64,000 nucleotides of DNA from assembly GCF_019097595.1 (NCBI RefSeq), contig NC_080714.1, positions 21,685,759 through 21,749,758 on the forward strand. The letters are read 5' to 3'. Of this stretch, positions 37,565 through 50,100 are shown piece after piece (the stretch's first letter is position 1; every line of letters begins with the position of its first letter). Under the pieces are notes generated by a model. It worked only from the letters and a program-made list of their open reading frames with translations. It was not told the origin of the DNA and did no database searches. The position numbers and the translations under genes were made by a program. Source of the DNA: Hemibagrus wyckioides (Eukaryota > Chordata > Actinopteri > Siluriformes > Bagridae).

Positions 37565-37730
37565 TGGATTTTTACATGCTTCCCTGTGTTCATGTGGGTT
37601 TCCCTCAGGCTCAGAAACATGCTGTTAAGAGGAGTGAAGACTCTAAATTGTCCCTAGGTGTGAATATGTGCGCACAGTAATCTCAACATTCACCACGGAT
37701 AAAGAAGATATAAAGATGGATGGATGAATG
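37565..37730. repeat. Mermaid/Merman-like repeat, 3' part
   Basis: Contains 'gtgggtttccctcaggctc', 'gactctaaattgtccctagg' and a GATGGATGGATGAATGAAT end. Confidence 0.65.
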
Positions 37731-38079
37731 AATTAATCTTAGTGCATTTTAAACTCCTCAATGTGGGTTGAAAATAGTCCACCAAGGAAAAATATTCGGG
37801 CAACTGTAGTACAGTATTCAGACATAAATGTAAACAGATTCTGCAAGTAATGAAATGTTTAACTGTACACAAGCATCTAGTAAAAGCTCCGTCTTTATTA
37901 GACTTGAGAGAGGGTTGAGAGTACACTGTCTGCGTTTTGGCTGATGCTTCTCATCAAAGCTGTGTTGTGTTTCTATGCGTGATGTTCTGGGTTTAACGTT
38001 AAGCTGTTCTTAGCCCCTTGACCACTGGAGCTGTAGATCCAATCTTGAGCAACAGGTTTCCCCAGGCCTTCATCCACCG

Positions 38080-38209
38080 TACGTGATTTGTGTCTACCCA
38101 ATCGCTATGAACTACAGTGTGCCTGTTGCTCTCACAGAGGGTGGACAGTTTGTATGATCATTCTCAGGGATCTTGGGAGAAAGGCACTATATAAATTGAA
38201 CTACCTTTT

Positions 38210-38271
<62 letters not shown>
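38080..38271. repeat. LINE-tail-like sequence ending in (CTT)n(ATT)n
   Basis: 'gggagaaaggcactatataa' is a common 3' tail phrase of fish L2-like elements. It is followed at 38207-38271 by about eleven CTT units and twelve ATT units. Confidence 0.5.
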
Positions 38272-38272
<1 letters not shown>

Positions 38273-38859
38273 CTTAATTCTGAGACAACGTCTGTGAGGC
38301 TTGTGCAAAAAAAGTCAACGGTACAAGCTTTTTCTCTGTGGTTTTGTATTGGTGTTGATTACACACCATATTCTGCATACAATTCAGGTGATCTTTACAC
38401 GAAGAGTGCTGAAGCCTTAAGTGCTCAGTGTTAAAATAACTATAAAATATAGCCAACTTCTGCACCTGATGCACTCATATAAGCACAGCACACTTTGGGG
38501 GGAAAAAAGGCCTGCCATGTCAAGATTACTGTTCAAGAACGATCCATCACCTAGATAATCACAGGTCTCATGATGGGTGAGGTAGATTGGTAGAAGGCAG
38601 CTGAAAGATTGTGCAGTTTGGTTAAATGTCTACAAAGTGCACATAATGTAAATATAAACTGATCATAATAAATGGCTACTGAGTGTCCACAAAGTAGTGA
38701 GCTGGATACAGAAAGGTACAGCACGTGCTTCTCCGTTGTTGCACATCACTGTGCAGAATGAAAGTGCTTTCGGTGTGGATTTTTTTTTTTTATGAGTGGT
38801 GGGTGTGTGCTACAAGAAAATAGCGCGCTTTCAGCGGTCTTTTATTAACACGTGCATGT

Positions 38860-39476
38860 CGGGACCGAGTCCAAAGTAAGCGTCGAGCAAAATAATATAC
38901 GCCATACATATGACACGAGTTTTTTGTACGATGGTGTACGCTTTTGGTACGTGGCCCAATCCCTGCCTGCTATTGGCTGTCTAGATGAGGGGCGGGAAGG
39001 GGGTATAGCCTTGCCTTTCCCTCAGCCTTCCTCCTCTCTACCCCTTCTCTGTCAGCGCGAGCGAACGGCCCGGAGGCGCACGCGCTTGCAGCTCCAACTA
39101 CATTTACAGCTGGCCCGCCTCACCGTGCCTGACCCTGCTCACACGAGGACAAGACCATCCACCCGCGGTACTCATTCTGTCCCACCCGGTTTCGGACGGA
39201 CCTTGTAGCGCACTGCAAGGACACTAAAGCGGTTGTGGACAGCAGGAATCCTGCTGCTTGGCTAAACTTTCTACTTGGTGCGCTTTTCCACATGCACGCC
39301 GCATCTCGCGGTTTCGGACCCGGTGACTCATCCGTCACTTTCCGTCATCAGTCCATCGCGGACTGCTCGGCTGCGCCATGTCTCCTTTGCGCCGGTCACT
39401 GCTGTAACCGGGACCGGGACATCCCCTTTGTGACCATCCTATCCTCTTTCACAGTCAAACTCGAGTCGTTAAACCT
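38860..39476 (+). promoter_or_regulatory. CpG-rich promoter and possible untranslated first exon
   Basis: This is the most CpG-dense block in the window. It carries CCAAT (38955), an inverted CCAAT (ATTGG, 38972) and a GC box GGGGCGGGA at 38989-38997, followed by GCGC-rich sequence that could be a 5' UTR. A consensus-like donor, ACCT|GTAAGC at 39477, would close the exon. The box order suggests transcription on the + strand, but CpG promoters can fire both ways. No coding exon belonging to it could be found between here and xpc. Confidence 0.5.
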
Positions 39477-41263
39477 GTAAGCATCGAAGAAACGCAGAAT
39501 GATGCGCGGTTTTGCGTCTTTCCCTCGTGGTTGTCCCGTTACCTGATGTTACGCAGCAGGTACTCAATCAGCCGTGTAGCCCTAGACTAGACTATTTCAC
39601 GCGGCTGTTGTTTTTTTTCTTCCTATTCAGGTAGACTGTTTCACCTGGGGAAAAAAGCCATAAGAATTCATTCCATCAGGTGCATTTTGCTGTTTTTTTT
39701 TTAAACACTTTATAAATGATATCACGCGTGCACCCACTTTAAACTGCTTTTGCGCACGGACTGCGAGACGCACGATACCGGTTTATCATTCTGTCCGTTT
39801 TTTGGTATAATGATTATCCTGTATTTTGTAGATTTGAAAATTGTAAGTTCGCACCAAACGGTAGACAGACAGAGAGAAAGGCAGACAGACAACAGGTGCT
39901 CACTTGCGCTCTGCATGCGTTTGAATGAATGAATGAATGGATGGATGGATGGATGGATGGATAATCGAGCTCCATCATCTGTCTTTATTACAGGAATGTC
40001 TCGTCCAGCATTTACGGCTGCGCATTAGACACAATATTATCGACTCGACTGTATGCATGTTGGCTGTATTTATACGTTGATATTCGTGTATTCAGTACAA
40101 GGACATAGGACATTTGTCATTTACGGTGAGTAGGACAGGGGAAAAAATCAAGTGAGGACGGTGACGTCTAAAACCGCACTACTACACTTGTACTTGTACA
40201 CTATATATACATATACATATACATATATGTATGTATGTATGTATTGAACATTTTATTGATCATTTTTCTAAAACAAATCTATATATAAATCTATAAATAT
40301 GTCTATTTTCGATAGCAGGCTATATGGACATCCTGTCCAGTGTGTTAATGTGTTTTTCGGACATGGCCCATTTGTGTGTAATCAGTCTCGTTCTCTGTCC
40401 ATGTGGGCTATAATGAGGAATTGTAATACCAATCCCCACCGCCAGGGGTCTTACAAAGCCTCTCCAGGTGACTTAACTGAATAACGGCAGTGGCGCTTCC
40501 AGGTTTGTGGACATGAGACAACAGGTAGGTTTGTAGGTTCTCACTCTTAGAGGGAAAAAAACCTACTAAAAGGGAGCTTTTCTTGTACCACTTGTGAAGG
40601 CTTTGAGCTACTGATAAGAAGGTTATGAGTTCAAATCCCAGCATCACCAGTGTCTGCCGCTGTCGGTGCTTGATCAAGTCATCAGCTTCTTAGTTGTATT
40701 CTGGGTGACTTGTAAATCACTTTAAAAGAGGGGGGGGGAGTAAGAACTCAGTTGTAGAGCTTTACTATAAAAAACTATTAATAGTTTATTTAAATGATTA
40801 AAAGGTACACCAAAAAGGCGAATTAAAGGGGAAAATGTGTATATTTTAGGGTCTTCATCATCATCCTCATTATCAACATCATCCCAGTGGCAGGTAAAAG
40901 TAAGTTTTATATTATTTATTCTTATAGTGTTCGGGTGCAATGAGTGGCAACATCCTATAATAAATGTAAATTGTGTCTACATTTATTGTCTAGGAGATTT
41001 GAGGTTAGTGTTGGGGTCGGAAAAGCTTATTTCAGAGGAGACAGCTGTCTCCCTATACCACCTTTCTGGAAAAAAACATCTTTAGGGTTGTGTCTTCAAG
41101 TCCTTTATTCATGCCTCATTCCTTCTTATGGTAAATCACACCCCTTTCAGGCCTGCTGTGAAATTAGACAAAGTGCAGACATCTTTGTGGAAGTCATAAT
41201 AGGATTTCGAAGGCTAGACCAATAAAACATGTGGATAGTCTGGATAAAGTATGTGTGTAAGTA

Positions 41264-41311
<48 letters not shown>

Positions 41312-44169
41312 TCTCTCTATCTTTCTCATTGTCTCAGTTTTGCTTTCTGTCCTGTATGGCTTTTTATTCCTATCTGATAGTTTCGAGTTTCATATAGGGA
41401 TGGAAGCCATGCAGGGCTGGGAGCCTACGTCGTCATGGAGACTGGCCAGAGTTGAGTCTGGTGGCTCCTGAGCCAAACAACTGTCTTCACCTGTCAACTA
41501 AAAGGCACGCACACACACACACACACACACACATACGCTTGTCCTGGCACGAGTCCTGGTCCAGATGCCCACCGGGCGCTTCTTGCTGCAGGGAGACTGT
41601 GTGAAACTGTGCTGCCAGTCGAGTTTACAGACAGCTCTCTGAAGTAATCCTAACACACACACGCACACACACTCTCTCAGGAGCCGGACATCTGCTGCAG
41701 AGCTGCATAAAGACAGATGTTCATTTGCATCAAGCGGCACCAGGTACACACACACACACACCAATTCTAATAGACCTCACTGGCTGTTGCTGAGCTTTTA
41801 ATGAGTAAAGGTGCAGCCTCGGGCTCAGTGAAGCAGACCTGCAGGGAGCTGATTCATGTCAGTAAGAGTTAGTTTAACAGACAGAGACATTGCTTTTAGC
41901 ACCAAAGCCACAACTGGGGATTTCAATTTATTTGCACATAATTCATGGCATTCACCCACTCATCTGTTCAGGTGGATTATTTCAGAGCAACTTCTTTATG
42001 GCACAGTGTGAGGGGTTTTTGACTCTTACTTTTACACTTTATGACATTTTAACTAACACTGAGGTATCTTTCAAAGGACACAGCTCTTGTACACTTGGCT
42101 GTGTTAAAAGCTTATTCATTTAGCACATTTGGAATGGATTCTTTTTTACTCATATTCAGACTATAGTGCTGTTGAATTCTCAAAGCTGGTAACAAGGTGT
42201 TCATTGAGGTTCAAAGTACTTTAAAGTTAATAAAGTAATTCCAGCTGCAAGACAAATCTCAGGTAAATATTAATGCACTCGTTTTAGTGCGTTATCATTT
42301 CTGTTGTGACATTGTGGTCACAGAGACTTGTATAGATTGTTCACAGGGGGAAAAAAATACTTGTGTGATTGGTTATTACACATATTTTTCAAAGAAATGT
42401 TTAGGATGTTTAGCAAAGTTTTGGATCAGTCAGAGGTGAAGCTGTAACTTTACATTTTCCTCCACAGGAGAGTCAAAGCAGAGGACCTTGTGCTTTGCAG
42501 CGTCTCACTAACATTACACTATGTTATTTTATTTAGTCTTATTAACCTCAAGAGAGAGAAAATATCTAGAAGAAATAACTGTTTATAGTTGCTATAATGT
42601 ATGTGATATCAAAAATATCTTGTTTCATGGACACACATTAAACATAACTATAAACAGATCAATAAAAGGCCCGTGGTTCCTTTATTAAGTGAATGAAAAA
42701 TGTTAACATTGACAAATTGCTGTGGTATAAGAGGAATAAAACACTTCAGGATGCGCTTTTATTGGAAAATAACCCATTTTGTTTCTTGTCGTGTTTTATT
42801 CCTTATTTATTACATTTTCTTAATAAGTGAGTAATATAAACAATATTATGTATGTAAATATTCATTCATGCATTTATTTATTCTATTAGTCCATTACAGC
42901 TTAATCCGTTCTGGAAGACATGGTCAAGATCGGCGTATATCCTTGTTGAGAATTTCGATTTTATAATTTAGTTTAAAATAAACTGAAAGGTTAATGGTCA
43001 CTGCTGATGCAAAAGTATCCATTTTAATGGTTGGATTTAAAACGAATTCCTCGCTGTGCCCAGAAAGCGCAACCTCATGTTCCTCTCTACATAATTCTTT
43101 GAATCTTTACAGGTTTATCTCATTTCAGTTTATTTTCAGTTTAGCCTGTGTTCCAGGAACAACTAAATAAAGCCTTTAAGATCACATCGTCATCATGGGT
43201 ATTTAATTCGCAGTGACATCTGCAGGTAAACAGACCTGACAAGATTAGCTGAAATAACAAGGCAGTGCGGAATAAAAATGCAGCTCAAACACAACTGAAG
43301 CTGGGGCTTAATGTGTGCGTGGTCTTGCATGTTCTTACATGTCTCCTTTTATATCTAGGAACTTCACAATGTCAGAACAAGACCAAGATTTGAGTTCATT
43401 TTCTGACCTGGATTCCAATGTGTAGATTTTAATGAACATTAAATAATAATGATGTAAGCTATTAACATCCGTTGGTTCTACAAAGGTCAAATCGACAGCT
43501 TCCCAGCATTATATTAATGAATTTGCCAAAAAAAAAAATGAAGTGTGGGTGTTCACACATTTTTTCTCTTGACTATTCTCCTGCTGGTTTGACTCATTGG
43601 CAGATATGTAAATAGTGATTTATAAACAGTTTATCCATTGTCACAGACATTTAGTCTCAGCCAAATGTGGCAACGTGTAACTGGTAGGAAAAGACTGATT
43701 TAAACAGTGCTCGAATTGACAGATTATAGGAAAGAAAAATGTGTTCAAAACTCAGTTTCATGTTCATTATTAAATAAATAGAAGTTACACAGTTCAGCAA
43801 ACAGCATAAGGCTAGACTATTTTGCAATATTGTAGTACTGAATATCTGAATAATAAGAAGCTGTTCAAGGTTCTCAAACTAACTTGATTTGGAACAAGTA
43901 GAACTTGTGCTAACAGGGATGCCTCTGGTGCCAGAAAAACGTGTCAATTATAGAAGAAACTACATACATTTGACCTTGTGTAACCTTGACCCTGGTTTGG
44001 ATTCATTCCAAAATCTAATCAGTTCATCTGCTGGATAGAGTGATCATTCCATATATACCTACAAACATTCAACTATTTGTCCTTAAATCACAGTTATTCT
44101 TGAGATATCGCAGGAGATTGATGATTATTTAACTGTACAAACACATGACTAGAACAGGACAGTTCATCA

Positions 44170-44170
<1 letters not shown>
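39477..44170. other. Gene-poor DNA downstream of the CpG block
   Basis: It holds (GGAT)n near 39938-39960, a (TATACA)/(TGTA) tract near 40193-40244, a SINE-like piece at about 40585-40715, (CT)n(CA)n at 41266-41318 and (CA)n near 41507, 41654 and 41745. The rest is AT-rich with no recognised exon. Confidence 0.5.

Positions 44171-44171
<1 letters not shown>

Positions 44172-44227
<56 letters not shown>
44172..44227. repeat. (TA)n microsatellite abutting a Tc1 terminus
   Basis: About 28 TA units lie directly against the left terminal repeat of the family D element and stand in place of its outermost bases. Confidence 0.95.
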
Positions 44228-44230
<3 letters not shown>

Positions 44231-44610
44231 CCCACTGACAAAGAAATGATCAGTCTGTAATTTTAATGGTAGGTTTATCTGAACAGTGAGAGACAGAATA
44301 ACAACAAAAAAATCCAGAGAAACACATTTCAAAAAAGTTATACATTGATTTGCATTTTATTGAGTGAAATAAGTATTTGACCCCTTTGCAAAACATGACT
44401 TAGTTTTTGGTGGCAAACCCTTGTTGGCAATCACAGATGTCAGACATTTCTTGTAGTTGGCCACCAGGTTTGCACACATCTCACATCTCAAGGAATTTGG
44501 GCCCACGCCTCTTTGCAGACCCTCTCCAAGTCATTAAGTATTTGTGGCTGACCCTTCAGCTCCCTCCACAGATTTTCTATGGGATTAAGGTCTGGAGACT
44601 GGCTAGGCCA

Positions 44611-45411
44611 CTACAGGACCTTAATGTGCTTCTTTTTGACCAACTCCTTTGTTGCCTTGGCTGTGTGTTTTGGGTCATTTTCAGGCTGGAATATCCATCC
44701 ACAACCCATTTTCAATGCCCTGGCTGAGGGAAGGAGGTTCTCACTCAAGATTTGATGGTACATGGCTCCGTCCATCGTCCCTTTGATGCGGTGCGGTTGT
44801 CCTGTCCCCTTAGCAGAAAAACACCCCCAAAGCATAATGTTTCCACCTCCATGTTTGACGGTGACGATGGTCTTCTTGGAGTCATAGGCAGCATTCCTCC
44901 TTTTCCAAACACGGCGAGTTGAGTTGATGCCAAAGAGCTGGATTTTGGTCTCATTTAACCACAACACTTTCACCCAGTTCTCCTCTGAATCATTCAGATG
45001 TTCACTGGCAAACTTCAGATGAGCCTGTACATGTGCTTTCTTTAGCAGGGGGACCTTGCGGGCGCTACTGGATTTCAGTCTTTCACGGCGTAGTGTGTTA
45101 CTAATTGTTTTCTTGGTGACTATGGTCCCAGCTGCCTTGAGATCATTGACAAAATCCTCCAGTGTAATTCTGGGCTGATTCCTCGCCGTTCTCATGATCA
45201 TTGAAACTCCATGAGGTGAGATCTTGCATGGAGCCCCAGACCGAGGAAGATTGACAGTCCTTTTGTGTTTCTTCCATTTGGGAATAATCGCACCAACTGT
45301 TGTCACCTTCTCACCAAGCTGCTTGGCGATGGTCTTGTAGCTCATTCCAGCCTTGTGTAGGTCTACAATCTTGTCCCTGACATCCATGGACAGCTCTTTG
45401 GTCTTGGCCAT
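44611..45411 (-). pseudogene. Tc1-like transposase, C-terminally truncated and catalytically broken (family D)
   Basis: A 266-codon open frame starts at [20 protein letters not shown] with a paired-like helix-turn-helix, then [20 protein letters not shown]. The first catalytic Asp (LWSDET in active relatives) reads LWLNET and the second (FQMDND) reads FQPEND. The frame stops at KKHIKVL, just before the PIENLW motif with the final Glu. Active relatives are about 340 residues, so this copy cannot transpose. Confidence 0.85.
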
Positions 45412-45453
45412 GATGGAGAGTTTGGAATCTGATTGATTGCTTCCTTCTGTGGA

Positions 45454-45551
45454 CAGGTGTCCTTCATACAGTTAATGAGCTGAGATTAAGAGCACTCCCC
45501 GAGAGTGCTCCTACTGTAATCTCAGCTCCTTACCTGTATAAAAGACACCTG
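45454..45551. repeat. 98-bp inverted repeat inside the family D element
   Basis: The left arm CAGGTGTCCTTCATACAG...GAGCTGAGATTA...GAGCACTC is answered by the right arm GAGTGCTC...TAATCTCAGCTC...CTGTATAAAAGACACCTG, with a few mismatches. It lies between the transposase start and the right terminal repeat. Confidence 0.8.
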
Positions 45552-45784
45552 GGAGCCAGAAATCTTTCTGATTGATAGGGGATCAAATACTTATTTCACT
45601 CATTAAAATACAAATCAATGTAGAACTTTTCTGAAATGCGTTTTTCTGGATTTTTTTGTTGTTATTCTGTCTCTCACTGTTCAAATACACCTACCATTAA
45701 AATTACAGACTGATCATTTCTTTGTCAGTGGGCAAACGTACAAAATCAGCAGGGGATCAAATCATTTTTTCCCTCACTGTATAT

Positions 45785-46136
45785 ACACTACCACTCAAAA
45801 TTTTTATTGTTTTCCAAGGAAACACACATGAAATTAGTCTGAATAGAAAATATAGCAAAAGAACAGGACATGCTGACATGTCAGAGTTAGAAATAATGAT
45901 TTTGATGGAAATGATGAATGTTTTCTTCAGACTTTGCCTTCATCAAAAGAAACACCTTTTGCAGCAGTTACAGCCTGGGCATTCTAACTGTCAGTTTTTC
46001 AAGATAATCTGATGAGATTTCACCCCATGCTTCCTGGAGCATCTCCCACAAGATAGATGGAGATGGCTGATGGAGTCTCTGTAGCTGAAATCAGGCTGAA
46101 ATATGCAAGTGATCCCAAACCTTTGAGCGGTAGTGT
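45785..46136. mobile_element. Non-autonomous Tc1-like element (family E-type ends)
   Basis: Terminal inverted repeats are ACACTACCACTCAAAA at the left and TTTGAGCGGTAGTGTA at the right. At about 350 bp it has no transposase frame. It lies directly between the family D element and a (TA)n array. Confidence 0.75.
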
Positions 46137-46137
46137 A

Positions 46138-46162
46138 TATATAAATTAATAAAATATATAAA

Positions 46163-46219
<57 letters not shown>

Positions 46220-46221
46220 TT

Positions 46222-46252
<31 letters not shown>

Positions 46253-46259
46253 AATATTT

Positions 46260-46309
<50 letters not shown>

Positions 46310-46311
46310 TT

Positions 46312-46356
<45 letters not shown>
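46138..46356. repeat. Higher-order (TA)n array
   Basis: Three (TA)n blocks are separated by near-identical spacers (AAAATATTTTGTGTGTA and variants), so the whole is a tandem array with units of about 55-60 bases. Confidence 0.92.
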
Positions 46357-46357
<1 letters not shown>

Positions 46358-46784
46358 AACACTAACCTATTGCACTATTGCATTGCATTGTGGGATATCT
46401 GTATGACCTGCTACAGCTTCAGATAAGATTATAAAAGTTTTTGGGGTTTTTTAATCGTCCAACTAGCTCGTTTTATACTCAAACGTTTCGGTTTTTACTA
46501 AAAACAAGTGAAAGCGAAAGGGATTATGCAGGAAAAATAAATAAATAAATAAATACAAATAAATAAATAATAAATAATGTACAACATCGCACTCTAGTGT
46601 TCATCGTTTCTGAGTCTGAAGTCTACTTCCTTTTTATATATTATTATATATAAAATATTATAAACACCTCTCGTCTTCACTACAAATGCACTACACTGAG
46701 TGTGTACACTCACGGCACATGCATCCTTTGTAGTGCACTATGCTTTCAACAAGAAGCTAATTAAGACTCGGCCGCTGTGCCGAA

Positions 46785-46804
46785 CCGGAAGTGACGTTTG
46801 GCGG
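46785..46804 (+). promoter_or_regulatory. xpc: xpc promoter: ETS/CRE composite and E2F-like site
   Basis: CCGGAAGTGACGT at 46785-46797 joins an ETS (GABP-type) site to a CRE/ATF half-site. TTTGGCGG follows at 46797-46804 and resembles an E2F site. The position, about 200 bases before the xpc ATG in a locally CpG-rich stretch, suits a housekeeping promoter. Confidence 0.6.
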
Positions 46805-46880
46805 CATGTTTCGGTGTTATTCAACAAACCATGCTCGGCGCTTGTGTAACTGTGGTTTCTGAATGAAGTTACACAAGCAG

Positions 46881-46881
<1 letters not shown>

Positions 46882-46913
<32 letters not shown>
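46882..46913. repeat. (CA)n microsatellite in the xpc promoter or 5' UTR
   Basis: Sixteen CA units, 90 bases before the start codon. Confidence 0.95.
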
Positions 46914-46916
<3 letters not shown>

Positions 46917-47003
46917 AGTGCCTGCACGCTGAACACACCACGCTGTTTCACTCTATAACTTAGTTTCTGGGAATCGGAAACGGAGTACGAGTCCAGAGCT
47001 AAC

Positions 47004-47112
47004 ATGGCTAAACATAAACACCGGGCTGTTGCGACTGAAAAGGAGAGCACAAAGGAGAAGATTCAGGCTGTTAAGAAGAGAAAAGCTGCTCCTAAAACAC
47101 CGAGCATCAAAG
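47004..47112 (+). CDS. xpc: xpc exon 1
   Basis: Residues 1-36, Lys-rich ([20 protein letters not shown]...), ending ATC AAA G at donor GTAGAC, phase 1. Probably part of the nuclear-localising, disordered N-terminus. Confidence 0.92.
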
Positions 47113-50100
47113 GTAGACAGGAAAATCCAACTTGGACCACCAATCTCTTCTTTTCACTCTATCCCAACGTTCTGTATTAGTTCAAGCTCTGGTAGATGTT
47201 GGTTTGAAGCTAGCTTCATGTTGTAAGTAGTTTACTTGCTAGATGCTGATCTTTGCGTGCTGTGCAGTTTGTTTGTTTATTTCAGCAGCTGTTGTTTGCA
47301 GATGTGCACCTTTGCATGGCTGCTCTTGTGGATCTGACTGTATAGAGTAGAGTAACTGGTGCACCCTGTGTGCAAATATAATCATTTCCTTTCTCGAGCT
47401 GAAGTGTGTGCAAGTGAGACTATTGAATAACATCTCTCCCTTCGCCTATTGAGGTTAAGTAAGATGTGCTCAGAACACGCCCACTATAGGACCGAGAAGT
47501 GGGCGTGGTTTAGTGAGATCTTACTTAACCGGGGGAAGTGGTGTTGAATCTTTCATGCTCAGGGTGTGTTACCGAAAATTTTGGTGATTAATGTCTTCAG
47601 AACCTATGAAAGCAGAAACTATGTAGGGGCGAAAAATAAATGTGATTGCAGCCAAACTATACTTATATTGCCAAAAGTTTTGGGACACCCCTCCAAATCA
47701 TTGAATTTCAGGGGTTGGGCTTGGCCCGTTAGTTCCAGTGAAAGGAACTCTTAATGCTTCAGCAAACCAAGACATTTTGGACAATTTCATGCTCCCAACT
47801 TTGGGGGAACAGTTTGGGGATGACCCCTTCCTGTTCCAACATGACTGCACACCAGTGCACAAAGCAAGGTCCATAAAGACATGGATGAGTGAGTTTGGTG
47901 TGGAGAAACTTCACAGAGTCCTGACCTCCACATGATAGAACCTTTTTGTATGAATTAGAGCGGAGACTGTGAGCCAGGCCTTCTCATCCAACATCAGTGC
48001 CTGACCTCACAAATGCGCTTCTAGAGGTATGGTGAAAAATTCCCATAAACACACCCCAAAACCTTGTGGAAAGCCTTCCCAGAAGATTTGAAGCTGTTAT
48101 AGCTGGAATGGGTGGGACACCTCCATATTAAATGCATGTGCATGTAAAGGCAGACGTCCCAAAACTTTTGGCAATATAGCATATATTAGTTTTTCAAATC
48201 AATACCAATATTAAAGTATCAGCTGATACTGGGACAAAGCATATAATTGAGTAACACACTAAAATGAGTAAAATTGGGCTTTAACATTATTAAATATGCC
48301 AGAAAGTATGAATATGCATTAATACACAAATCGGTTATGTCTCCACCCTTCAGTAAACTAGCAGGTTTGAGGTGAAGTAAAATAGATCACATCTGTGAGT
48401 ACTTTAACTTAATCATGTGCATGTTACTGAGGAACAATAAAATCTGTCAGTGTTCTAGAAGTACTGAACTGAAGACTTCACTGTTACTACATTCCCACAA
48501 TGCCCAGAAAAACACATTGTGGTGTTCTTTATTGTATTAGTGTCAGTATCCTGCTATTAACGATCACTAACATTAATATTCCTGATGCATGTGTTTAACA
48601 GACAAGGGTACTAGAGCCAAAACTATTGCCAAGACCGCCAAACCCAGAGGCCAAGCATCAAAAAAGGCACGTAAGCCAGCGGCTGGAAAGAAGAGCAAAT
48701 ACTTCAGTGAGCCATTAAAAGATGAGCCTGAGGACATCTTTGAAGATTCGAGCACGTCACTTCCAGAGAGCTCTGTGGTGAAGAACGCCGATAACAAGAT
48801 CAAAGAAGAGAAAAAAGAAAACGAGAGTGAAGAGAGTGATGAAGATGAGGATTGGGAAGAAGTGGAAGGTGTGTTTGTGTTTGTGTGTTTCTGTAAAAGT
48901 GTGATTGAGAATGAGTCACAGTTCTTTTGAGTTAGGTTCAGAAATGTTTATTTATTTATTTATTTATTTATTTATTTGTGTGTGTGTGTGTATTTTCCCA
49001 GAACTGGCAGGTCCATTAGGACCAGCAGAGGAAGACCAAGAACCTGCAGTTCCTTCACAGCCTGTGGAAATTGAGATTGAGACAACTGAGGCCAGACACA
49101 AGAGACAGAAAAAGTGTGTGTGTGTGTGTCTGTGTCTGTGTGTGTGTGTGTGTGTGCGCAGCTGGTAAATGAGGCATCTCCTAATGTGGTTTCTTGAACA
49201 TTATGAATTAAGGTCGGGTTGATTAAGTGTCACCCAAAACTTGTTTTGAAAACCATAAAAGACCAGTACTGAGTAATAAATTACTTAAGAAAACAGAAAA
49301 AGGCACAGAAGCAGGTCTACGTTCATTACGAAATTTATATTCTATAAATATGCAAATTTAAACAATTAAATTAATGGCTTGTATTTGCATATCGGAGCAT
49401 GATATCTGATGATGCTAATGCTACATGTTTAATACTGTCTAAAGTCTGATGTTCCAATAAGATTTTCAGCCCCTTTATGTTTCTTACAGATCTACAACAC
49501 TATGACAACTCACATTAAGTCTCCAAATGAATTTCACAGTAATTATATTTTCATGTTTCTGAAATGTAATTTTTACTCATTCGTCTTACTCATTTCCTAA
49601 AACTGACATGACAAAATGTTGCACTCACATGCCAAGTGTTACCTGTCACACTGTCAGCCAATTGATTGATTAGGTGTCAGTGATTGACGGCTAGATTTCA
49701 TGTTACTATGGTGATTGTTTCCAGGGAGAATCGGCAAGCAGAGTTGGAGACTTACCTGCGCAGAATGATGAAACGTTTCAATAAGGAGGTACAAGAGGAT
49801 ACACACAAGGTGCGTGTGTGTGTGTATATTTGTTCATTACTGCCATTACTTGTCTCAAATTTGACTTTCATATTTATGAACCTTTTGTATTCATGATGTT
49901 TACATATTCATGTTTCATCACATTGGTTTTCATTACTTTGTCACTCAGGTTCATCTGTTATGTTTATTGGCTAGCGGACTGTTCCGGAACCGCCTGTGCT
50001 GTGAGCCTGACCTATTGGCCATCACCTTGTCCTTAATTCCCTCTCACTTCACCATGGTTATTAAAAAACGTATCAACACTGTCTATCTGGAGGGTCTCCT

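Larger units (their letters stand above)
44228..45783 (-). mobile_element. Tc1-like transposon with long terminal inverted repeats (family D)
   Basis: The left end (GCCCACTGACAAAGAAATGA and the following ~100 bases) is inverted at the right end (TCATTTCTTTGTCAGTGGGC). Each side also has an inner block ending near 'AGAGACAGAATAACAACAA'. Long IR/DR-type ends resemble the Sleeping Beauty group. The right end closes at CCCTCACTGTATATA; the matching outer bases of the left end are missing. Confidence 0.88.

Noticed and set aside
39235..39480. 81-codon frame in the CpG-rich block as a protein-coding exon
   Set aside because: It begins at a non-ATG codon, shows no family motif and overlaps short upstream frames; an untranslated exon is the simpler reading.
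41385..41475. Short frame beginning MEAMQGWEPTSSW after an AG as a coding exon
   Set aside because: It ends at a stop after about two dozen codons with no donor or family match; no support beyond an AG.
45991..46362. Open frame of Tyr-Ile repeats on the minus strand
   Set aside because: Translation of the (TA)n array.
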